Positions 21,731 through 32,813 of a DNA stretch of 64,000 nucleotides are shown piece after piece; position 1 is the stretch's first letter; every line of letters starts with the position of its first letter. The stretch is taken from the NCBI RefSeq assembly GCF_018860915.1, contig NZ_JAHKQD010000052.1, positions 124,001 to 188,000 on the forward strand, in the 5' to 3' direction. A model generated the notes under the pieces. It was given only the letters and a program-made list of their open reading frames with translations, was not told the origin of the DNA and did not search any database. Both the position numbers and the translations under genes were made by a program. The DNA is from Colwellia sp. C2M11 (GTDB lineage: Bacteria; Pseudomonadota; Gammaproteobacteria; Enterobacterales; Alteromonadaceae).

Positions 21731-22583
21731 ATGAGTTTAACACTACTATACCGTGGAAAGAATGTAAGATTTTCAATGCGCTTAAATAAGTTGTATTGGT
21801 TTTCTGTTGTGTTGGCTTTTGCACTATTTTCTACGGCTATTGTTTACTTGATATTATCAAGAAGTGAAGAGTCAAATTACAACACGGGTTATTTAACGAG
21901 TCATGATCTAACGATACCTTCTAATTATTTGAAAAAAATAGTACTTAAAAAGCAACAGATTACGGTACTGACCATAAAGCTTGCTGAGCTAAAAAGTCAT
22001 GTTTTACGTTCGGTTTTTTTAGGTGAGCGTTTAGCCAAAAGTGTTCATATACCTGAACAAGAATCTAGTTTTGACAAATTGGCTGCACATGTTGGACCGT
22101 CATTAACCACTGGCGATGTCAACCAAAAATCTTTTGGCCAATTGCTGGTTGAAATAGCACAATTAGAAAATTTATTAGCGCATCAAGAAAATAAGGTGGA
22201 AATGCTTGAATCTTTGACTTTGGGTCTCCATATAGAAAATACACGTTATTTTTCTGGTCGACCTATTACAAAAGGTTGGTTATCTTCATATCATGGTGTG
22301 CGTAAAGAGCCTTTTAATGGAAGAGCGGCCATACATAAAGGAATTGACTTTGCCGGTAAAGAAGATGGCGATATCATTAGTACCGCATCGGACGTTGTTA
22401 GTTGGGCAGATGAAATACATGGTTATTTAATTGCAATTAACCATGGAGATGCGTTGAAAACACGTTATGCTCACAACAAAAATATACATTGTTAATGTTA
22501 ATTATGAAATTTTGCATAACGATAAACAAATTGATCCGTTAAAATTTGTATATCGTAAAGCCGGTAATAAAAAACAAGTGTAG
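21731..22583 (+). pseudogene. Broken M23 family metallopeptidase gene upstream of secA
   Basis: The intact frame (21731-22495, 254 residues) encodes a membrane anchor (about residues 21-42), a helical/coiled-coil stretch and an M23 peptidase domain with the first zinc ligands (HKGIDFAG: His and Asp). It stops right after RYAHNKNIHC. From 22497 to the TAG at 22583, in the +1 frame, the sequence reads VNYEILHNDKQIDPLKFVYR and then KAGNKKQV, which is exactly the expected M23 C terminus. Between the two pieces about 25-30 codons are missing, including the segment that carries the final HxH zinc ligand. The product cannot be an active peptidase. In related bacteria an M23 gene or secM sits here, next to secA. 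Confidence 0.75.
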
Positions 22584-22676
22584 CTAGCGCTGATAATTCG
22601 GTATAACTACAATAATAATATTCACTCAGTGTTCCAAATGTTTTGGGCGCTAAATCTCACAAAATGGTTTAATAAG

Positions 22677-25382
22677 ATGTTTGTAAATTTGTTGACAAAA
22701 ATATTTGGCAGTCGTAATGATCGACTAATCAAAAAAATGGACAAAGAAGTAAAGAAAATAAATGCGTTAGAGCCCATTCTAGAAGCGCTAAGTGACGATG
22801 AGTTAAAAGAAAAAACCAGTGAGTTTAAAGAACGATTGTCTAAAGGTGAAACGTTAAACCAAATTTTACCTGAAGCATTTGCTGTTGTACGTGAAGCCAG
22901 TAAGCGTGTGTTCGATATGCGACATTTCGATGTGCAAATGATTGGTGGCATGGTATTACATGATGGAAAAATTGCCGAAATGCGTACTGGTGAAGGTAAA
23001 ACGTTAACGGCAACCTTACCTTCATACTTAAATGCGTTAACAGGTAATGGCGTACATGTTATTACTGTCAATGACTATTTAGCTACACGTGATGCAGATT
23101 GGTGTCGTCCATTATTTGAATTTTTAGGGTTAACAGTAGGCTGTAATATTGCCGGCATGTCACCGCAAAGTAAGCAAGCTGCTTATCAATCTGATATAAC
23201 CTATGGTACCAACAACGAATTTGGTTTTGATTACCTACGTGACAATATGGTGTTTTCACCAGAAGAGCGTACACAGAAAAAATTAAACTTTGCAATTATT
23301 GATGAAGTTGACTCAATCTTAATTGATGAAGCACGTACACCGCTTGTTATTTCAGGGCAGGCAGAAGATAGCTCTGAACTATACAAAGCAATAAACGCAA
23401 TAGTGCCGGTACTTGAAGTACAAAATGAAGAAGATAAAGACGAGGATACTGGTCAGTCTGAAGACTTCGTTGAAGGTGATTTCACCATTGATGAAAAAGC
23501 GAAGCAAATATATTTAACTGAACGTGGTCAAATTCGCATTGAAGAAATTATGGTTGAAAAAGGCCTGTTGCAAGAAGGCGATACACTGTTTTCAGCAGCT
23601 AATATAACGCTTTTACATCATGTAATGGCCGCGTTACGTGCTCATAAACTATTTCAAAAAGATGTTGATTACATTTTAAAAAATGGTGAAATAGTTATTG
23701 TTGATGAACACACCGGACGTACAATGGAAGGTCGTCGTTGGTCTGAAGGTTTACATCAAGCTGTTGAAGCGAAAGAAGGTGTGAAAATTCAAAATGAAAA
23801 TCAAACACTTGCTTCAATTACTTTCCAAAATTTCTTCAGAATTTATGATAAATTGTCGGGTATGACAGGTACAGCAGACACTGAAGCTTTTGAGTTTCAA
23901 CATATTTATGGCTTGGAAACTGTTATTGTTCCAACGCATCGCCCTATGATCCGAAAAGATCTAGCTGATTTAATATATTTAACAGCAGAAGAAAAATTTG
24001 AAGCGATTCTAGCTGATATTAAAGACTGTGTTAAACGCGGTCAGCCAGTATTAGTTGGTACTATTTCTATTGAAACTTCTGAATTCCTTTCTGATTTTCT
24101 TAAGAAAGAAAAAATTAAACACAAAGTATTGAATGCGAAGTTTCATGAACAAGAAGCTCAAATTGTTGCTGATGCCGGTAAAGAGTTTGCTGTAACTATT
24201 GCTACTAACATGGCTGGTCGTGGTACCGATATTGTACTTGGTGGTAATTTAAATGCTGCAATTGCAGAGTTATCTAAAGGTAATAAACAACCGACAGAAG
24301 AGCAAATTGCAAAAGTAAAAGAACAATGGAAAATTGATCACGAACATGTGTTGGCATTAGGTGGTTTAAAAATTATCGCTACTGAGCGTCATGAATCTCG
24401 TCGTATTGATAATCAATTACGTGGTCGTTCAGGTCGTCAAGGTGATGCTGGTGCAACACGATTCTATCTTTCTATGGAAGATTCATTAATGCGAATTTTT
24501 GCTTCTGAACGTATTTCAAATATGATGCGTAAATTAGGCATGGAGCATGGTGAAGCAATAGAACACCCTTGGGTAACTCGTAGTATTGAAAATGCTCAAC
24601 GTAAAGTTGAAAGCCGTAACTTTGATATGCGTAAACAACTATTAGAATATGATGATGTTGCTAATGATCAACGTGGTGTAATTTACGAACAACGTAATGA
24701 GTTATTAGATGAAGCTGACATTGGTGAAGTTGTCGATAATATCAGAGCTGATGTTATCAATAGTGTTATTGATCAGCATATTCCGCGTCAATCATTAGTT
24801 GAAATGTGGAATGTTGCTGGTTTAGAAGAGCAGCTAAAAGGTGAATTCAACACCAACTTACCTATTGCACAGTGGATTGAAGAAGATAAAAAGTTACACG
24901 AAGAAAGCTTACGTGAGAAGATTGTTGCTGAATTCGAGAAAACATACAAAGATAAAGAAGCTGTGGTTGGTGCTGACGTACTTCGTCAATTCGAGAAAGC
25001 CGTTATGTTACAAAGCTTAGATTCACATTGGAAAGAGCATTTAGCGGCAATGGATCACCTACGTCAGGGGATTGGTTTACGTGCTCACGCCCAGAAAAAT
25101 CCTAAGCAAGAATATAAGCGCGAGTCATTCCAATTGTTTACTGAAATGTTAGATAATTTGAAATATGACGTTGTTGGTATTCTTTCAAAAGTTCAAATAC
25201 AGGCAGAATCTGATGTTGAAGCAGTAGAAGAGCAACATAGAAAATCAGAAGTGCCTGCTGAATTTCAACACCAAAGTGCTGAAGGAATAGAAGAAAAGCC
25301 TGTGCCTCGTGTTGGGCGTAATGAGTTATGTCCTTGTGGCTCAGGTAAGAAATACAAGCAGTGTCATGGTAAATTGACTTAA
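22677..25382 (+). CDS. secA: Preprotein translocase ATPase SecA
   Basis: SecA drives post-translational export through SecYEG. From the ATG at 22677 the protein has 901 residues, the same as E. coli SecA, and starts with a [12 protein letters not shown] segment. It contains Walker A MRTGEGKT, the [19 protein letters not shown] motif, the helicase motif AGRGTDI, and the C-terminal zinc motif [14 protein letters not shown] that binds SecB. The open frame extends to a GTG at 22629, but those 16 residues are not part of the family. No secM leader gene is recognisable upstream. Confidence 0.97.
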   Translation: MFVNLLTKIFGSRNDRLIKKMDKEVKKINALEPILEALSDDELKEKTSEFKERLSKGETLNQILPEAFAVVREASKRVFDMRHFDVQMIGGMVLHDGKIAEMRTGEGKTLTATLPSYLNALTGNGVHVITVNDYLATRDADWCRPLFEFLGLTVGCNIAGMSPQSKQAAYQSDITYGTNNEFGFDYLRDNMVFSPEERTQKKLNFAIIDEVDSILIDEARTPLVISGQAEDSSELYKAINAIVPVLEVQNEEDKDEDTGQSEDFVEGDFTIDEKAKQIYLTERGQIRIEEIMVEKGLLQEGDTLFSAANITLLHHVMAALRAHKLFQKDVDYILKNGEIVIVDEHTGRTMEGRRWSEGLHQAVEAKEGVKIQNENQTLASITFQNFFRIYDKLSGMTGTADTEAFEFQHIYGLETVIVPTHRPMIRKDLADLIYLTAEEKFEAILADIKDCVKRGQPVLVGTISIETSEFLSDFLKKEKIKHKVLNAKFHEQEAQIVADAGKEFAVTIATNMAGRGTDIVLGGNLNAAIAELSKGNKQPTEEQIAKVKEQWKIDHEHVLALGGLKIIATERHESRRIDNQLRGRSGRQGDAGATRFYLSMEDSLMRIFASERISNMMRKLGMEHGEAIEHPWVTRSIENAQRKVESRNFDMRKQLLEYDDVANDQRGVIYEQRNELLDEADIGEVVDNIRADVINSVIDQHIPRQSLVEMWNVAGLEEQLKGEFNTNLPIAQWIEEDKKLHEESLREKIVAEFEKTYKDKEAVVGADVLRQFEKAVMLQSLDSHWKEHLAAMDHLRQGIGLRAHAQKNPKQEYKRESFQLFTEMLDNLKYDVVGILSKVQIQAESDVEAVEEQHRKSEVPAEFQHQSAEGIEEKPVPRVGRNELCPCGSGKKYKQCHGKLT

Positions 25383-25395
25383 CGTGCTTCAAAGT

Positions 25396-25821
25396 ATGCC
25401 TAAAACTATCCTTGTTGCCGTTGGGGTGATTATTTCAACCAACGAGCAACAACAAACTCAATATTTTCTTACAAAACGCCTTGCTGACGCTCATCAAGGC
25501 GGAAAGTGGGAGTTCCCTGGTGGTAAAGTAGAAGAGGGTGAAAGTGTTGCACAGTCGCTTGCTAGAGAGCTTAAAGAAGAAATAAATATAGATGTGTTAA
25601 CGTGCCAGCCATTAATCACTATTAATCACCTTTACCATGAAAAAGAGGGTGTTGATAAAAAAGTGTGTTTAGAGGTTTTTATTGTTGATAACTATGCAGG
25701 AGAGCCAAGTGCGCAAGAAGGGCAAGGCGAAGGTTGGTTTTCACTTGTTGAGCTGCAAAGCTTAGATTTTCCAGAAGCAAATCAGGATATTATTTCAGCA
25801 TTGGTTGAACGTAAGATTTAA
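25396..25821 (+). CDS. mutT: 8-oxo-dGTP diphosphatase MutT
   Basis: MutT hydrolyses 8-oxo-dGTP and so prevents A-to-C transversions. The 141-residue protein contains a full Nudix box, G43-x5-E49-x7-R57-E-L-K-E-E62, after the GGKWEFPGGK lead-in. The ATG at 25396 is chosen over the GTG at 25384 because the family starts a few residues before the first beta strand (KTILVAVGVI). It follows secA by 13 bp, the same order as in E. coli. Confidence 0.93.
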   Translation: MPKTILVAVGVIISTNEQQQTQYFLTKRLADAHQGGKWEFPGGKVEEGESVAQSLARELKEEINIDVLTCQPLITINHLYHEKEGVDKKVCLEVFIVDNYAGEPSAQEGQGEGWFSLVELQSLDFPEANQDIISALVERKI

Positions 25822-25862
25822 CTAATAAATCAATATTAATAAAAAACCTAACGAACTCTTTG

Positions 25863-26099
25863 TTATTCAGGCTCTACAAAAAACTTATTATTTAGTAAGA
25901 ATTCATCTTCCATTGCATCAAGCATATCTTCCGTTAACGGGGTTGCTCCTGATATTGGCTGGCTAATTTTATGGTTTTCTTCAGCCCATTCACCTAAATC
26001 AATCAATTGGCATCTTTTACTACAGAAAGGACGGAATTCGCTGCTTGCTTCCCAAACTACTTCTTTGGTGCAGTTAGGACAGGGTACTTTTAAAGTCAT
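25863..26099 (-). CDS. yacG: DNA gyrase inhibitor / zinc protein YacG
   Basis: YacG is a small zinc protein reported in E. coli to bind GyrB and inhibit DNA gyrase. The 78-residue protein has the four zinc cysteines C7, C10, C26 and C30 (CPNC and FCSKRC) followed by the diagnostic [10 protein letters not shown], with an acidic C-terminal tail. It lies convergent to mutT and downstream of zapD, a conserved order. Confidence 0.93.
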   Translation of the reverse strand: MTLKVPCPNCTKEVVWEASSEFRPFCSKRCQLIDLGEWAEENHKISQPISGATPLTEDMLDAMEDEFLLNNKFFVEPE

Positions 26100-26197
26100 G
26101 ATATTAAGCTAAGTATTTAGTAAATTGATAAAGAGATTATACGTTAATTGATCTTGTAGAGAAAGTTATAGCCAATGAGGATTAAAGAAAATCGCGA

Positions 26198-26944
26198 TTA
26201 ACAACGCGCTAATTCGAATTTAGTCGCTTGGTTTGAATACCGGCGACCATTTTGTTCACAAGACAATTTGAAACGGATAGAGTAACGGAACCTATTACCA
26301 CTAATTGTTGGAAAATATTGGGCACTTTGCGCAACTTTAATACGTAATAACAATAAGCCTTCACCATTATCTTGATAAAAGCCACTTTCAGTTTCAATAA
26401 ATTTAAAATCAGCTCGTTGACGTATAAATTTTAATATTAAAACCAATGCTCCTTTAATACTACTTAGTAGAGATAACCATTGGGAAATATTTTTATTGAT
26501 AATAGTTTCAGGTTGATGAAGCCAAAAGTGTAATTGAGGTAGATCAAAACTACAGGTTCCACCTTGTATCGCAAAGCGTTGTTTTAAGCTGGCTAGCAAT
26601 ACATCTTCTTTTAATTGGCACCAAGCCTGACTACCAATTCTTAGTTGGCTAACGAGGGCTACAGATGTCTTTAAATTGAATTCCAGTGCTGTAGTATCTA
26701 TATTTGGTGCTTGAGACCACACGACTAAATTTTGCTGTAACTTTTCTAAATCTTTAATTAAATCTCCTCGAATATCACTACGATCAAGTATATCAATTAT
26801 AGAAAATAATGAATTAAAAAAAACGTGATGACAAGTAAGTATATCTGAAGCAGAGCAACTCTCAACTTGTTTGAATAGTTGCTCAAGTTTTAAATAGTGA
26901 CGAATACGTTCATTAAGAGGGTGTTCATATAAAATAGTTGTCAT
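26198..26944 (-). CDS. zapD: Cell division protein ZapD
   Basis: ZapD (formerly YacF, DUF1342) cross-links FtsZ filaments by binding the FtsZ C terminus. The 248 residues start with the family opening ILYEHPLNERIRHYLKLEQLF and continue through the helical and beta domains (GGTCSFDLPQLHFWLHQP) to NGRRYSNQATKFELARC. The size equals E. coli ZapD (247). It is flanked by coaE and yacG as in many gammaproteobacteria. Confidence 0.95.
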   Translation of the reverse strand: MTTILYEHPLNERIRHYLKLEQLFKQVESCSASDILTCHHVFFNSLFSIIDILDRSDIRGDLIKDLEKLQQNLVVWSQAPNIDTTALEFNLKTSVALVSQLRIGSQAWCQLKEDVLLASLKQRFAIQGGTCSFDLPQLHFWLHQPETIINKNISQWLSLLSSIKGALVLILKFIRQRADFKFIETESGFYQDNGEGLLLLRIKVAQSAQYFPTISGNRFRYSIRFKLSCEQNGRRYSNQATKFELARC

Positions 26945-27100
26945 GGGAGTATTACATTATTTAAATTAAGGAATTAAATTGAGATCGTAGATTTAGATTT
27001 TATTGATTTGGCTATATTACCTATAGCCATTAGAAATGGCGAATCATTTGTTGTTTGTTTTTTGTTCAGTAACTGTAGCGATACAGTATATGGTTATTAT

Positions 27101-27724
27101 TTATGTTTTGTTTGCTTTTTTTTGTGCTGCATACGCTAAATAAGCATGATGTAATTGAGCTACGGCACTGGTTAAATCTTCAATTAAACAATCATCATTA
27201 TTTAATATGTCATCGGCATGTGACTGTCTAACTTGTCGACTAACTTGACTCTTAATAATAGCTTCTACTTGTTTTTTAGAGTTATTGTCACGCGCTATTG
27301 TGCGAGAGACTTGGGTTGCTTCGTTTACATCAACAACTAACACGCGATCTACTAATGTAGTTAGATTATTCTCAATTAGCAAGGGGGCTACAATAATACA
27401 ATAAGGGCTTAATGACACCTGTGCTTGTGTAACAATTTGTTTTCTGATTAAAGGGTGTAACAGCGCGTTTAGCCATTGTTTATCTACTTCATTGGTAAAT
27501 ATTTTTGTGCGAAGCATTGCGCGATTTAATTGCCCGTCACTATGAAGGATGTCACTGCCGAAATGCGCTTCAATCAAAGTTAGCGCAGGGCTACCTTTTG
27601 CCACCACATCCCGAGCAATAATATCAGCATCTATAATATCGATACCTAACTTAGCAAAGATATTAGTGACCGTTGTTTTACCACTACCAATACCACCAGT
27701 GAGACCGACAATAAAATCAGACAT
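27101..27724 (-). CDS. coaE: Dephospho-CoA kinase CoaE
   Basis: CoaE performs the last step of coenzyme A synthesis, phosphorylating dephospho-CoA with ATP. The 207 residues contain the P-loop GLTGGIGSGKT (7-17), DADIIARDVV and the LLIENNLTTLVDRVLVVDV core. Its place between zapD and the prepilin peptidase gene is conserved. Confidence 0.95.
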   Translation of the reverse strand: MSDFIVGLTGGIGSGKTTVTNIFAKLGIDIIDADIIARDVVAKGSPALTLIEAHFGSDILHSDGQLNRAMLRTKIFTNEVDKQWLNALLHPLIRKQIVTQAQVSLSPYCIIVAPLLIENNLTTLVDRVLVVDVNEATQVSRTIARDNNSKKQVEAIIKSQVSRQVRQSHADDILNNDDCLIEDLTSAVAQLHHAYLAYAAQKKANKT

Positions 27725-27806
27725 ATTTAGTTTTCTCTTAATAAAATAAGGGAGCTGTTTAATTTAGCTAAATGTGCATAAATTGTAATAAATGCAACTG
27801 ATAGTA

Positions 27807-28691
27807 CTAGCTGATTTGAGCGATATACCAAACCCAAATACCTTGACCCCATAATAATGTTATCCAACCCGAAACAGCTAGGTAAGGCCCAAAAGGAATA
27901 GCTTGTTCACGCCGATGATTTTTAAATAGCATTAATGAAATGCCAACTAATGCACCCACTACTGATGCCATTAATATCAACAGTGGTAATAGCTGCCAAC
28001 CAGCCCATGCGCCAAATAAGGCAAAAAGTTTAAAGTCACCATGACCCATGCCTTCTCTACCGGTTAGTAATTTAAATAGCCAAAATATGCTAAATAAGCT
28101 CATGTAACCTATTGCAGCACCAATAACAGCATCAGCTAGCGGTACAAAAATCCCTTGTAAGTTAACTAACAAGCCAAGCCATAATAGAGGCATGACGATT
28201 TGGTCTGGTAACAGCATATGATCGAAATCAATTAAGGTTAAACATATCAAGCCCCACGTTAGTATAAGCAGTAATAAGGTCTCTATAGACACACCAAACT
28301 TTAACGCAATTATGACACTTAACACGGACGTTGCCACTTCCACTAGAGGATAACGGGCAGCAATACTATTTTTACATTGGCTACATTTTCCACCAAGTAG
28401 TATCCAACTGATTACTGGAATATTTTCATAAAATCGTATTTTATGATCACACATTGGACAAGTTGAGTTAGGGATAGATAAGCTAAGTGGCGTAATTTTT
28501 TTCGCCGGTATATCTTTTAATTCATCAGCTAAAAACTCACGACAATCTGTATACCAAGTATTGTGCATCATTTGAGGTAAGCGGTAGATCACAACATTTA
28601 AAAAACTACCGATGATCAATGAAAATAAGGCGACAAAAATGTAGTATAAAAGGGGAGATTGTTGAAAAAATAATAACGTTTGTTCAAACAT
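27807..28691 (-). CDS. pilD: Prepilin peptidase / N-methyltransferase PilD
   Basis: PilD cleaves and N-methylates type IV prepilins (and usually type II secretion pseudopilins) at the inner membrane. The 294-residue polytopic protein has the cytoplasmic zinc domain with two CxxC pairs (CPMC and CSQC) and the aspartyl-protease aspartates in LIDFDHMLLPDQ and GREGMGHGDFKLF. It follows pilC in the same orientation. Confidence 0.95.
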   Translation of the reverse strand: MFEQTLLFFQQSPLLYYIFVALFSLIIGSFLNVVIYRLPQMMHNTWYTDCREFLADELKDIPAKKITPLSLSIPNSTCPMCDHKIRFYENIPVISWILLGGKCSQCKNSIAARYPLVEVATSVLSVIIALKFGVSIETLLLLILTWGLICLTLIDFDHMLLPDQIVMPLLWLGLLVNLQGIFVPLADAVIGAAIGYMSLFSIFWLFKLLTGREGMGHGDFKLFALFGAWAGWQLLPLLILMASVVGALVGISLMLFKNHRREQAIPFGPYLAVSGWITLLWGQGIWVWYIAQIS

Positions 28692-28828
28692 AAACTACTC
28701 GTAATCTAAAAATAATATATTCACTTTGGAAATTTTGTCGCAAACTGCTTACGGCATGCCATGTTGTCAGTAACTTGAGTACTACATTGTTCACTTGCTT
28801 GTTGTATTGTTATCTTGAGCTTAATAAA

Positions 28829-30076
28829 CTAAACAATCATGCCAATTTGGAATATTGGTAAATACATCGCAATAATTAAACCGCCAATCACCACGCCTAA
28901 TACAGCCATAATCATTGGCTCTAATAATGCTGTTAAATTATCAACGGCATTATCTACTTCGGCTTCATAGACATTAGCCACTTTTGATAGCATATCATCA
29001 ACTGCGCCAGACTCCTCACCAATGGCAACCATTTGAATAACCATATCAGGAAATATATTACTATTACGCATAGCTAGATTCATTTGCATACCTGAGGTAA
29101 CCTCAGTGCGAACCTCTAGAATGGCATCTCGGAATACTGCATTGCCAGCAGCGCCAGCCGCTGATTCTAGAGCATCTATTAATGGGACACCGGCAGCAAA
29201 AGTGGTGGAAAGTGTTCTGGCGTAACGAGCAACCGCCGCTTTTTCAAGTAAATCGCCAATAATGGGGAGTTTTAGAATTTGCCTATCAACTTGGTCGCGT
29301 AATTTTAAACTGTTTCTATGAGCACGTTTGAATAGAAAGATAAAGGCAAAAATAGCACCTAAACCTAAATGCCAATAAGCGACCATAAAGTCTGAAATAC
29401 CAACAACAAACAAAGTAAAGCCAGGTAATTCAGCACCAAAGCCGGCAAAAATTTCTTGAAAAACTGGTACCACAAAAATTAGTAATATTGAGGTTACAAC
29501 AGCGGCAATAACTAATACAGCGATAGGGTAGGTCATTGCTTTTTTTATTTTTGCTTTTAACGCTTCAGCTTTTTCTTTGTAGGTTGCAATACGGTCATAA
29601 ATGGTTTCTAACGACCCCGATTGTTCACCTGAGGCAACTAAATCACAATATAGGTCATCAAAGTGTCTTGGGTGATCACGTAAACAGTCAGATAGCGGAA
29701 TACCTGATGATAACTTATGAGCTATTTCACCGAGTAATTTTTGCATTTTTCCATTGTTATGACCCTTGCCAATCATTTCAATAGTTTGTACTAAAGGCAC
29801 ACCAGCACCTAACATGGTGGCAATTTGTCGAGATATAATGGCAATATCGCCTGGGGTAATGGCTTTATCGCCTCCTAAACCAAAAAGTGGTTTAGCTTTT
29901 TTCTTTACTTTACTAGGCGTAATACCTTGTTTACGTAATTGCGCCTTTAATTCGATAATATTATTTGCTGGCAGCTCACCGCTAATCTTTTTACCTTTTC
30001 GATTAACGCCTTGCCAAGTAAAAACATCTAATGCTTTAACCTTCGGAGCTTTTTTTTTTGCTACTGCTGTCGCCAT
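28829..30076 (-). CDS. pilC: Type IV pilus inner-membrane platform protein PilC
   Basis: PilC is the platform protein that couples the PilB motor to pilin assembly. The 415 residues show two T2SF (GspF) domains, each with the conserved membrane-proximal helices, and about three membrane segments. ARYARTLSTTFAAGVPLIDALE and VAIGEESGAVDDMLSKVA are typical PilC segments (each 22 or fewer residues in the protein, quoted only as landmarks around 285 and 350). It lies 42 bp downstream of pilB. Confidence 0.94.
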   Translation of the reverse strand: MATAVAKKKAPKVKALDVFTWQGVNRKGKKISGELPANNIIELKAQLRKQGITPSKVKKKAKPLFGLGGDKAITPGDIAIISRQIATMLGAGVPLVQTIEMIGKGHNNGKMQKLLGEIAHKLSSGIPLSDCLRDHPRHFDDLYCDLVASGEQSGSLETIYDRIATYKEKAEALKAKIKKAMTYPIAVLVIAAVVTSILLIFVVPVFQEIFAGFGAELPGFTLFVVGISDFMVAYWHLGLGAIFAFIFLFKRAHRNSLKLRDQVDRQILKLPIIGDLLEKAAVARYARTLSTTFAAGVPLIDALESAAGAAGNAVFRDAILEVRTEVTSGMQMNLAMRNSNIFPDMVIQMVAIGEESGAVDDMLSKVANVYEAEVDNAVDNLTALLEPMIMAVLGVVIGGLIIAMYLPIFQIGMIV

Positions 30077-30118
30077 AAAATTACCTACTGTTTATAACTG
30101 ATTTATATAAAATATCGT

Positions 30119-31822
30119 CTAGGAGCTGGTTACACGGTTTATTTCTTTTAGGCTAGTCATGCCATCCATTGCTTTTTCTAAGCCTGATTGACGTAAATTA
30201 TTATAACCTTCTTTTTGGCACTGCTCAGCAATATCTAACGAGTTACCACCTTCCATAATAATAGAGGCAATTTCAGGGCTAATTTTAATCACTTCATAAA
30301 TACCCACTCGCCCTTTATAACCACCAGTACAGTGTTCACAACCAACAGGCTTAAACAGTTTTATTTCACTTAACTTATCTATAGGAAAACCTTGTTCGGC
30401 AAGTTGTGCTTCTGAAAGTACTTCATGGGTTTTACATTGTGAGCATAAACGCCTTGCTAATCGTTGTGCAATAATAGTAGTCACTGAACTCGCAACGTTA
30501 TAAGCAGGCACTCCCATATTAAGTAAACGAGTTAAGGTTTCTGCAGCCGAGTTAGTATGCAAGGTCGATAATACTAAATGCCCTGTTTGTGCGGCTTTTA
30601 TTGCGATTTCTGCGGTTTCTAAATCTCGAATTTCACCAACCATAACAATATCAGGATCTTGACGTAAAAAAGAACGTAACGCGCTAGGAAATGTTAAACC
30701 CGCTCGGTTATTAATTTGTACCTGGTTAATACCTTCTAAATTAATCTCTACAGGGTCTTCTGCGGTAGAAATATTACGTTCAGCGGTATTGAGAATATTC
30801 AACCCTGTATATAGCGAAACAGTTTTACCCGAGCCTGTTGGTCCGGTGACTAAAATCATGCCTTGTGGTTGCTCTAGTGCTTCCATGTATATTTTTTTCT
30901 GAGCTGGTTCATAGCCCAACATATCAATACCGAGCATAGCGCTGGAAGAGTCCAAAATACGCATTACTATTTTTTCACCCCACATTGTGGGTAAGGTACT
31001 GACTCGGAAATCAATAGACTTTTTCTTAGAAAGTGATAACTTTATGCGGCCATCTTGTGGTACGCGCCGTTCAGCGATATCAAGTTTTGCCATCACTTTC
31101 AAACGAGCTGACATACGTGATGATAGACTTACTGGTGGACGCGCAATTTCAGTTAAAATGCCATCAATACGAAAACGAATGCGAAAAGACTTTTCATAAG
31201 GTTCAAAATGTAAATCAGAGGCGCCTTTTTTGATGGCATCTAATAAAATTTTATTGATAAAAACAACAATAGGTGCGTCATCTTCACCTGTACTAACCGG
31301 ATCATCGTCACTTTGATCTTCTTGAACGTCTATACCCGATAACTCATTAGAATCAATATCAGTAATATTAAGGGAGCCACCTTCATCTTCTAATACTTTT
31401 TCAATACAAGCTTGTAAGCCAAGCTCATCAGTTAATATCAGTTCAGTGCTATAGCCAGTATTAAATTGTATTTCTTCTAAGGCATCAAGGTCGGTAGGAT
31501 CTGACATGGCGACAAAAAGCACTTTGCCACGTAAAAATAACGGCAAGGCATTATGTTTAGTAATGAGTTTTTCATTACGAACCCCATCAGGCACCAAAGT
31601 TGTATCAAAATTACTAAGTTGTATATAAGGATAACCGAACTTATAAGATAAAATAGCAGCAATCTTTTTGCTGTCGATTTTTTTATCTTCAACTAAGTAG
31701 CGAATAAAAGGTTTATCTTTCCCTGTGAAGTCATTAAAAATATCATCGACATTAGTAAGCGGTATAAGATGCTCTGTAGACAAAGCCGATAAAACACTGG
31801 ATTGCTGGTGATTGCCTTTCAT
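30119..31822 (-). CDS. pilB: Type IV pilus extension ATPase PilB
   Basis: PilB is the hexameric motor that powers pilus extension. It has an N-terminal MshEN domain, then the GspE-type ATPase with Walker A GPTGSGKT, an Asp box, Walker [12 protein letters not shown], the His box [12 protein letters not shown] and a tetracysteine zinc site (CSQC...CEHC). From the ATG at 31822 it has 567 residues, the normal PilB size. A TTG 45 nt further upstream (31867) keeps the frame open but is a less likely start. Confidence 0.94.
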   Translation of the reverse strand: MKGNHQQSSVLSALSTEHLIPLTNVDDIFNDFTGKDKPFIRYLVEDKKIDSKKIAAILSYKFGYPYIQLSNFDTTLVPDGVRNEKLITKHNALPLFLRGKVLFVAMSDPTDLDALEEIQFNTGYSTELILTDELGLQACIEKVLEDEGGSLNITDIDSNELSGIDVQEDQSDDDPVSTGEDDAPIVVFINKILLDAIKKGASDLHFEPYEKSFRIRFRIDGILTEIARPPVSLSSRMSARLKVMAKLDIAERRVPQDGRIKLSLSKKKSIDFRVSTLPTMWGEKIVMRILDSSSAMLGIDMLGYEPAQKKIYMEALEQPQGMILVTGPTGSGKTVSLYTGLNILNTAERNISTAEDPVEINLEGINQVQINNRAGLTFPSALRSFLRQDPDIVMVGEIRDLETAEIAIKAAQTGHLVLSTLHTNSAAETLTRLLNMGVPAYNVASSVTTIIAQRLARRLCSQCKTHEVLSEAQLAEQGFPIDKLSEIKLFKPVGCEHCTGGYKGRVGIYEVIKISPEIASIIMEGGNSLDIAEQCQKEGYNNLRQSGLEKAMDGMTSLKEINRVTSS

Positions 31823-31976
31823 AATGTTTACAGATAACCTTTTGAATAAATTCAATGAAAATGTCAAATTTCAGTGTAGCGCAAAAGACTATAAAATAAC
31901 AAAAATTTATTACAGCAACTTACTTAGTTGTAGAATTAATGTTAAAGCTCAAAAAATGTTGGCTAATTATAGACAA

Positions 31977-32000
31977 TAAAAAAGCCCCCGAAGGAGCTTT
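31977..32000 (-). terminator. Rho-independent terminator after pilA
   Basis: Read on the minus strand, AAAGCTCC pairs with GGGGCTTT around a TTCG tetraloop and is followed by a T-run. It separates pilA from pilBCD, which suits a major pilin that needs much higher expression. Confidence 0.85.
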
Positions 32001-32055
32001 TAAAAATTAATTCAAATAAAATAAGTAAAAGTTACTCTTATCCCACTTATTTGCC

Positions 32056-32496
32056 CTAACAAAGAGGAGTACCGCCAGTAGGTGCGGCACAAGCTGTTGC
32101 CCATGCTACGGCTGCACCATTTCCACCTGTAGGTGTGAGTTGATAGGTATGATCAGCAGTAATACCTCCAACAGCTTTTGGTGTTACAAGAATTACCCCA
32201 TTCGTAACTGATACACTTGAAACTACCGTTGATGACATTGTCGCAGGTATACCATGTGCACCTCCATCACACTCAGTTAGTGCACGAGTTAAAGTACAAA
32301 TTTCAACAGCGTTTTTATAAGGGCCAGATGCGAGTATAACCTCTGAGTACTGTGCTTTAGCTGTATACGTTTGATAAGCAGGCAACGCCACAGCTGCTAA
32401 AATACCAATAATCGCAACAACGATCATTAATTCAATTAAGGTAAAACCTTGTTGTGCTTGTTTAGATATATTCTTCATTGTATTTAAGTTTTTCAT
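32056..32496 (-). CDS. pilA: Type IV major pilin PilA
   Basis: This is a type IVa prepilin. The class III leader ends in QQG, then [20 protein letters not shown], with Glu at mature position 5. Cleavage after the Gly and N-methylation by the adjacent PilD are expected. The globular part contains cysteines at C...C near residues 70 and 79 (EIC, TEC) and near the C terminus ([12 protein letters not shown]), suggesting a disulphide-bonded D-region. In-frame ATGs occur at 32511, 32502, 32496 and 32478. 32496 (146 residues) is preferred because GGAA lies 9 nt upstream. Confidence 0.92.
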   Translation of the reverse strand: MKNLNTMKNISKQAQQGFTLIELMIVVAIIGILAAVALPAYQTYTAKAQYSEVILASGPYKNAVEICTLTRALTECDGGAHGIPATMSSTVVSSVSVTNGVILVTPKAVGGITADHTYQLTPTGGNGAAVAWATACAAPTGGTPLC

Positions 32497-32511
32497 TGTC
32501 ATAATTTCCAT

Positions 32512-32813
32512 TAATTTATATGGGGGCTACATTTAATATGCGACATATATTTATAAATGTAAAATAATGTTGCAACTTTTTTGACTTAAATTAAGTATTT
32601 AATCTTTTCTTTACTTAGGCGATGAAGTTAATTAACACTAAGGAAAATAGTTAACAGTTTATTAACTATTTTCTATGTACGATTCATTGCTCAACAATAG
32701 CTTTATATATTTCGTTATTTAAATAGTTCAAACTTTATAGTGTAACAATAGCTATTTAGTATTTTTTTTGTGCTTTTTTTGAAAAGGGGCGTGATCTTCT
32801 TATTAATCTTCTG
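32512..32813. other. Intergenic region between divergent pilA and rplM
   Basis: Very AT-rich, with no gene. It must hold the pilA promoter on the minus strand. I looked for a sigma-54 element (GG-N10-GC), as found for some pilA genes, and did not see a good one. Confidence 0.35.

Noticed and set aside
22629-22676. GTG-initiated N-terminal extension of SecA
   Set aside because: The added 16 residues do not belong to the family, and the ATG at 22677 gives the exact E. coli length.
32512-32620. Sigma-54 promoter for pilA
   Set aside because: A TTGCA element is present on the minus strand, but no GG dinucleotide lies at the required distance upstream.
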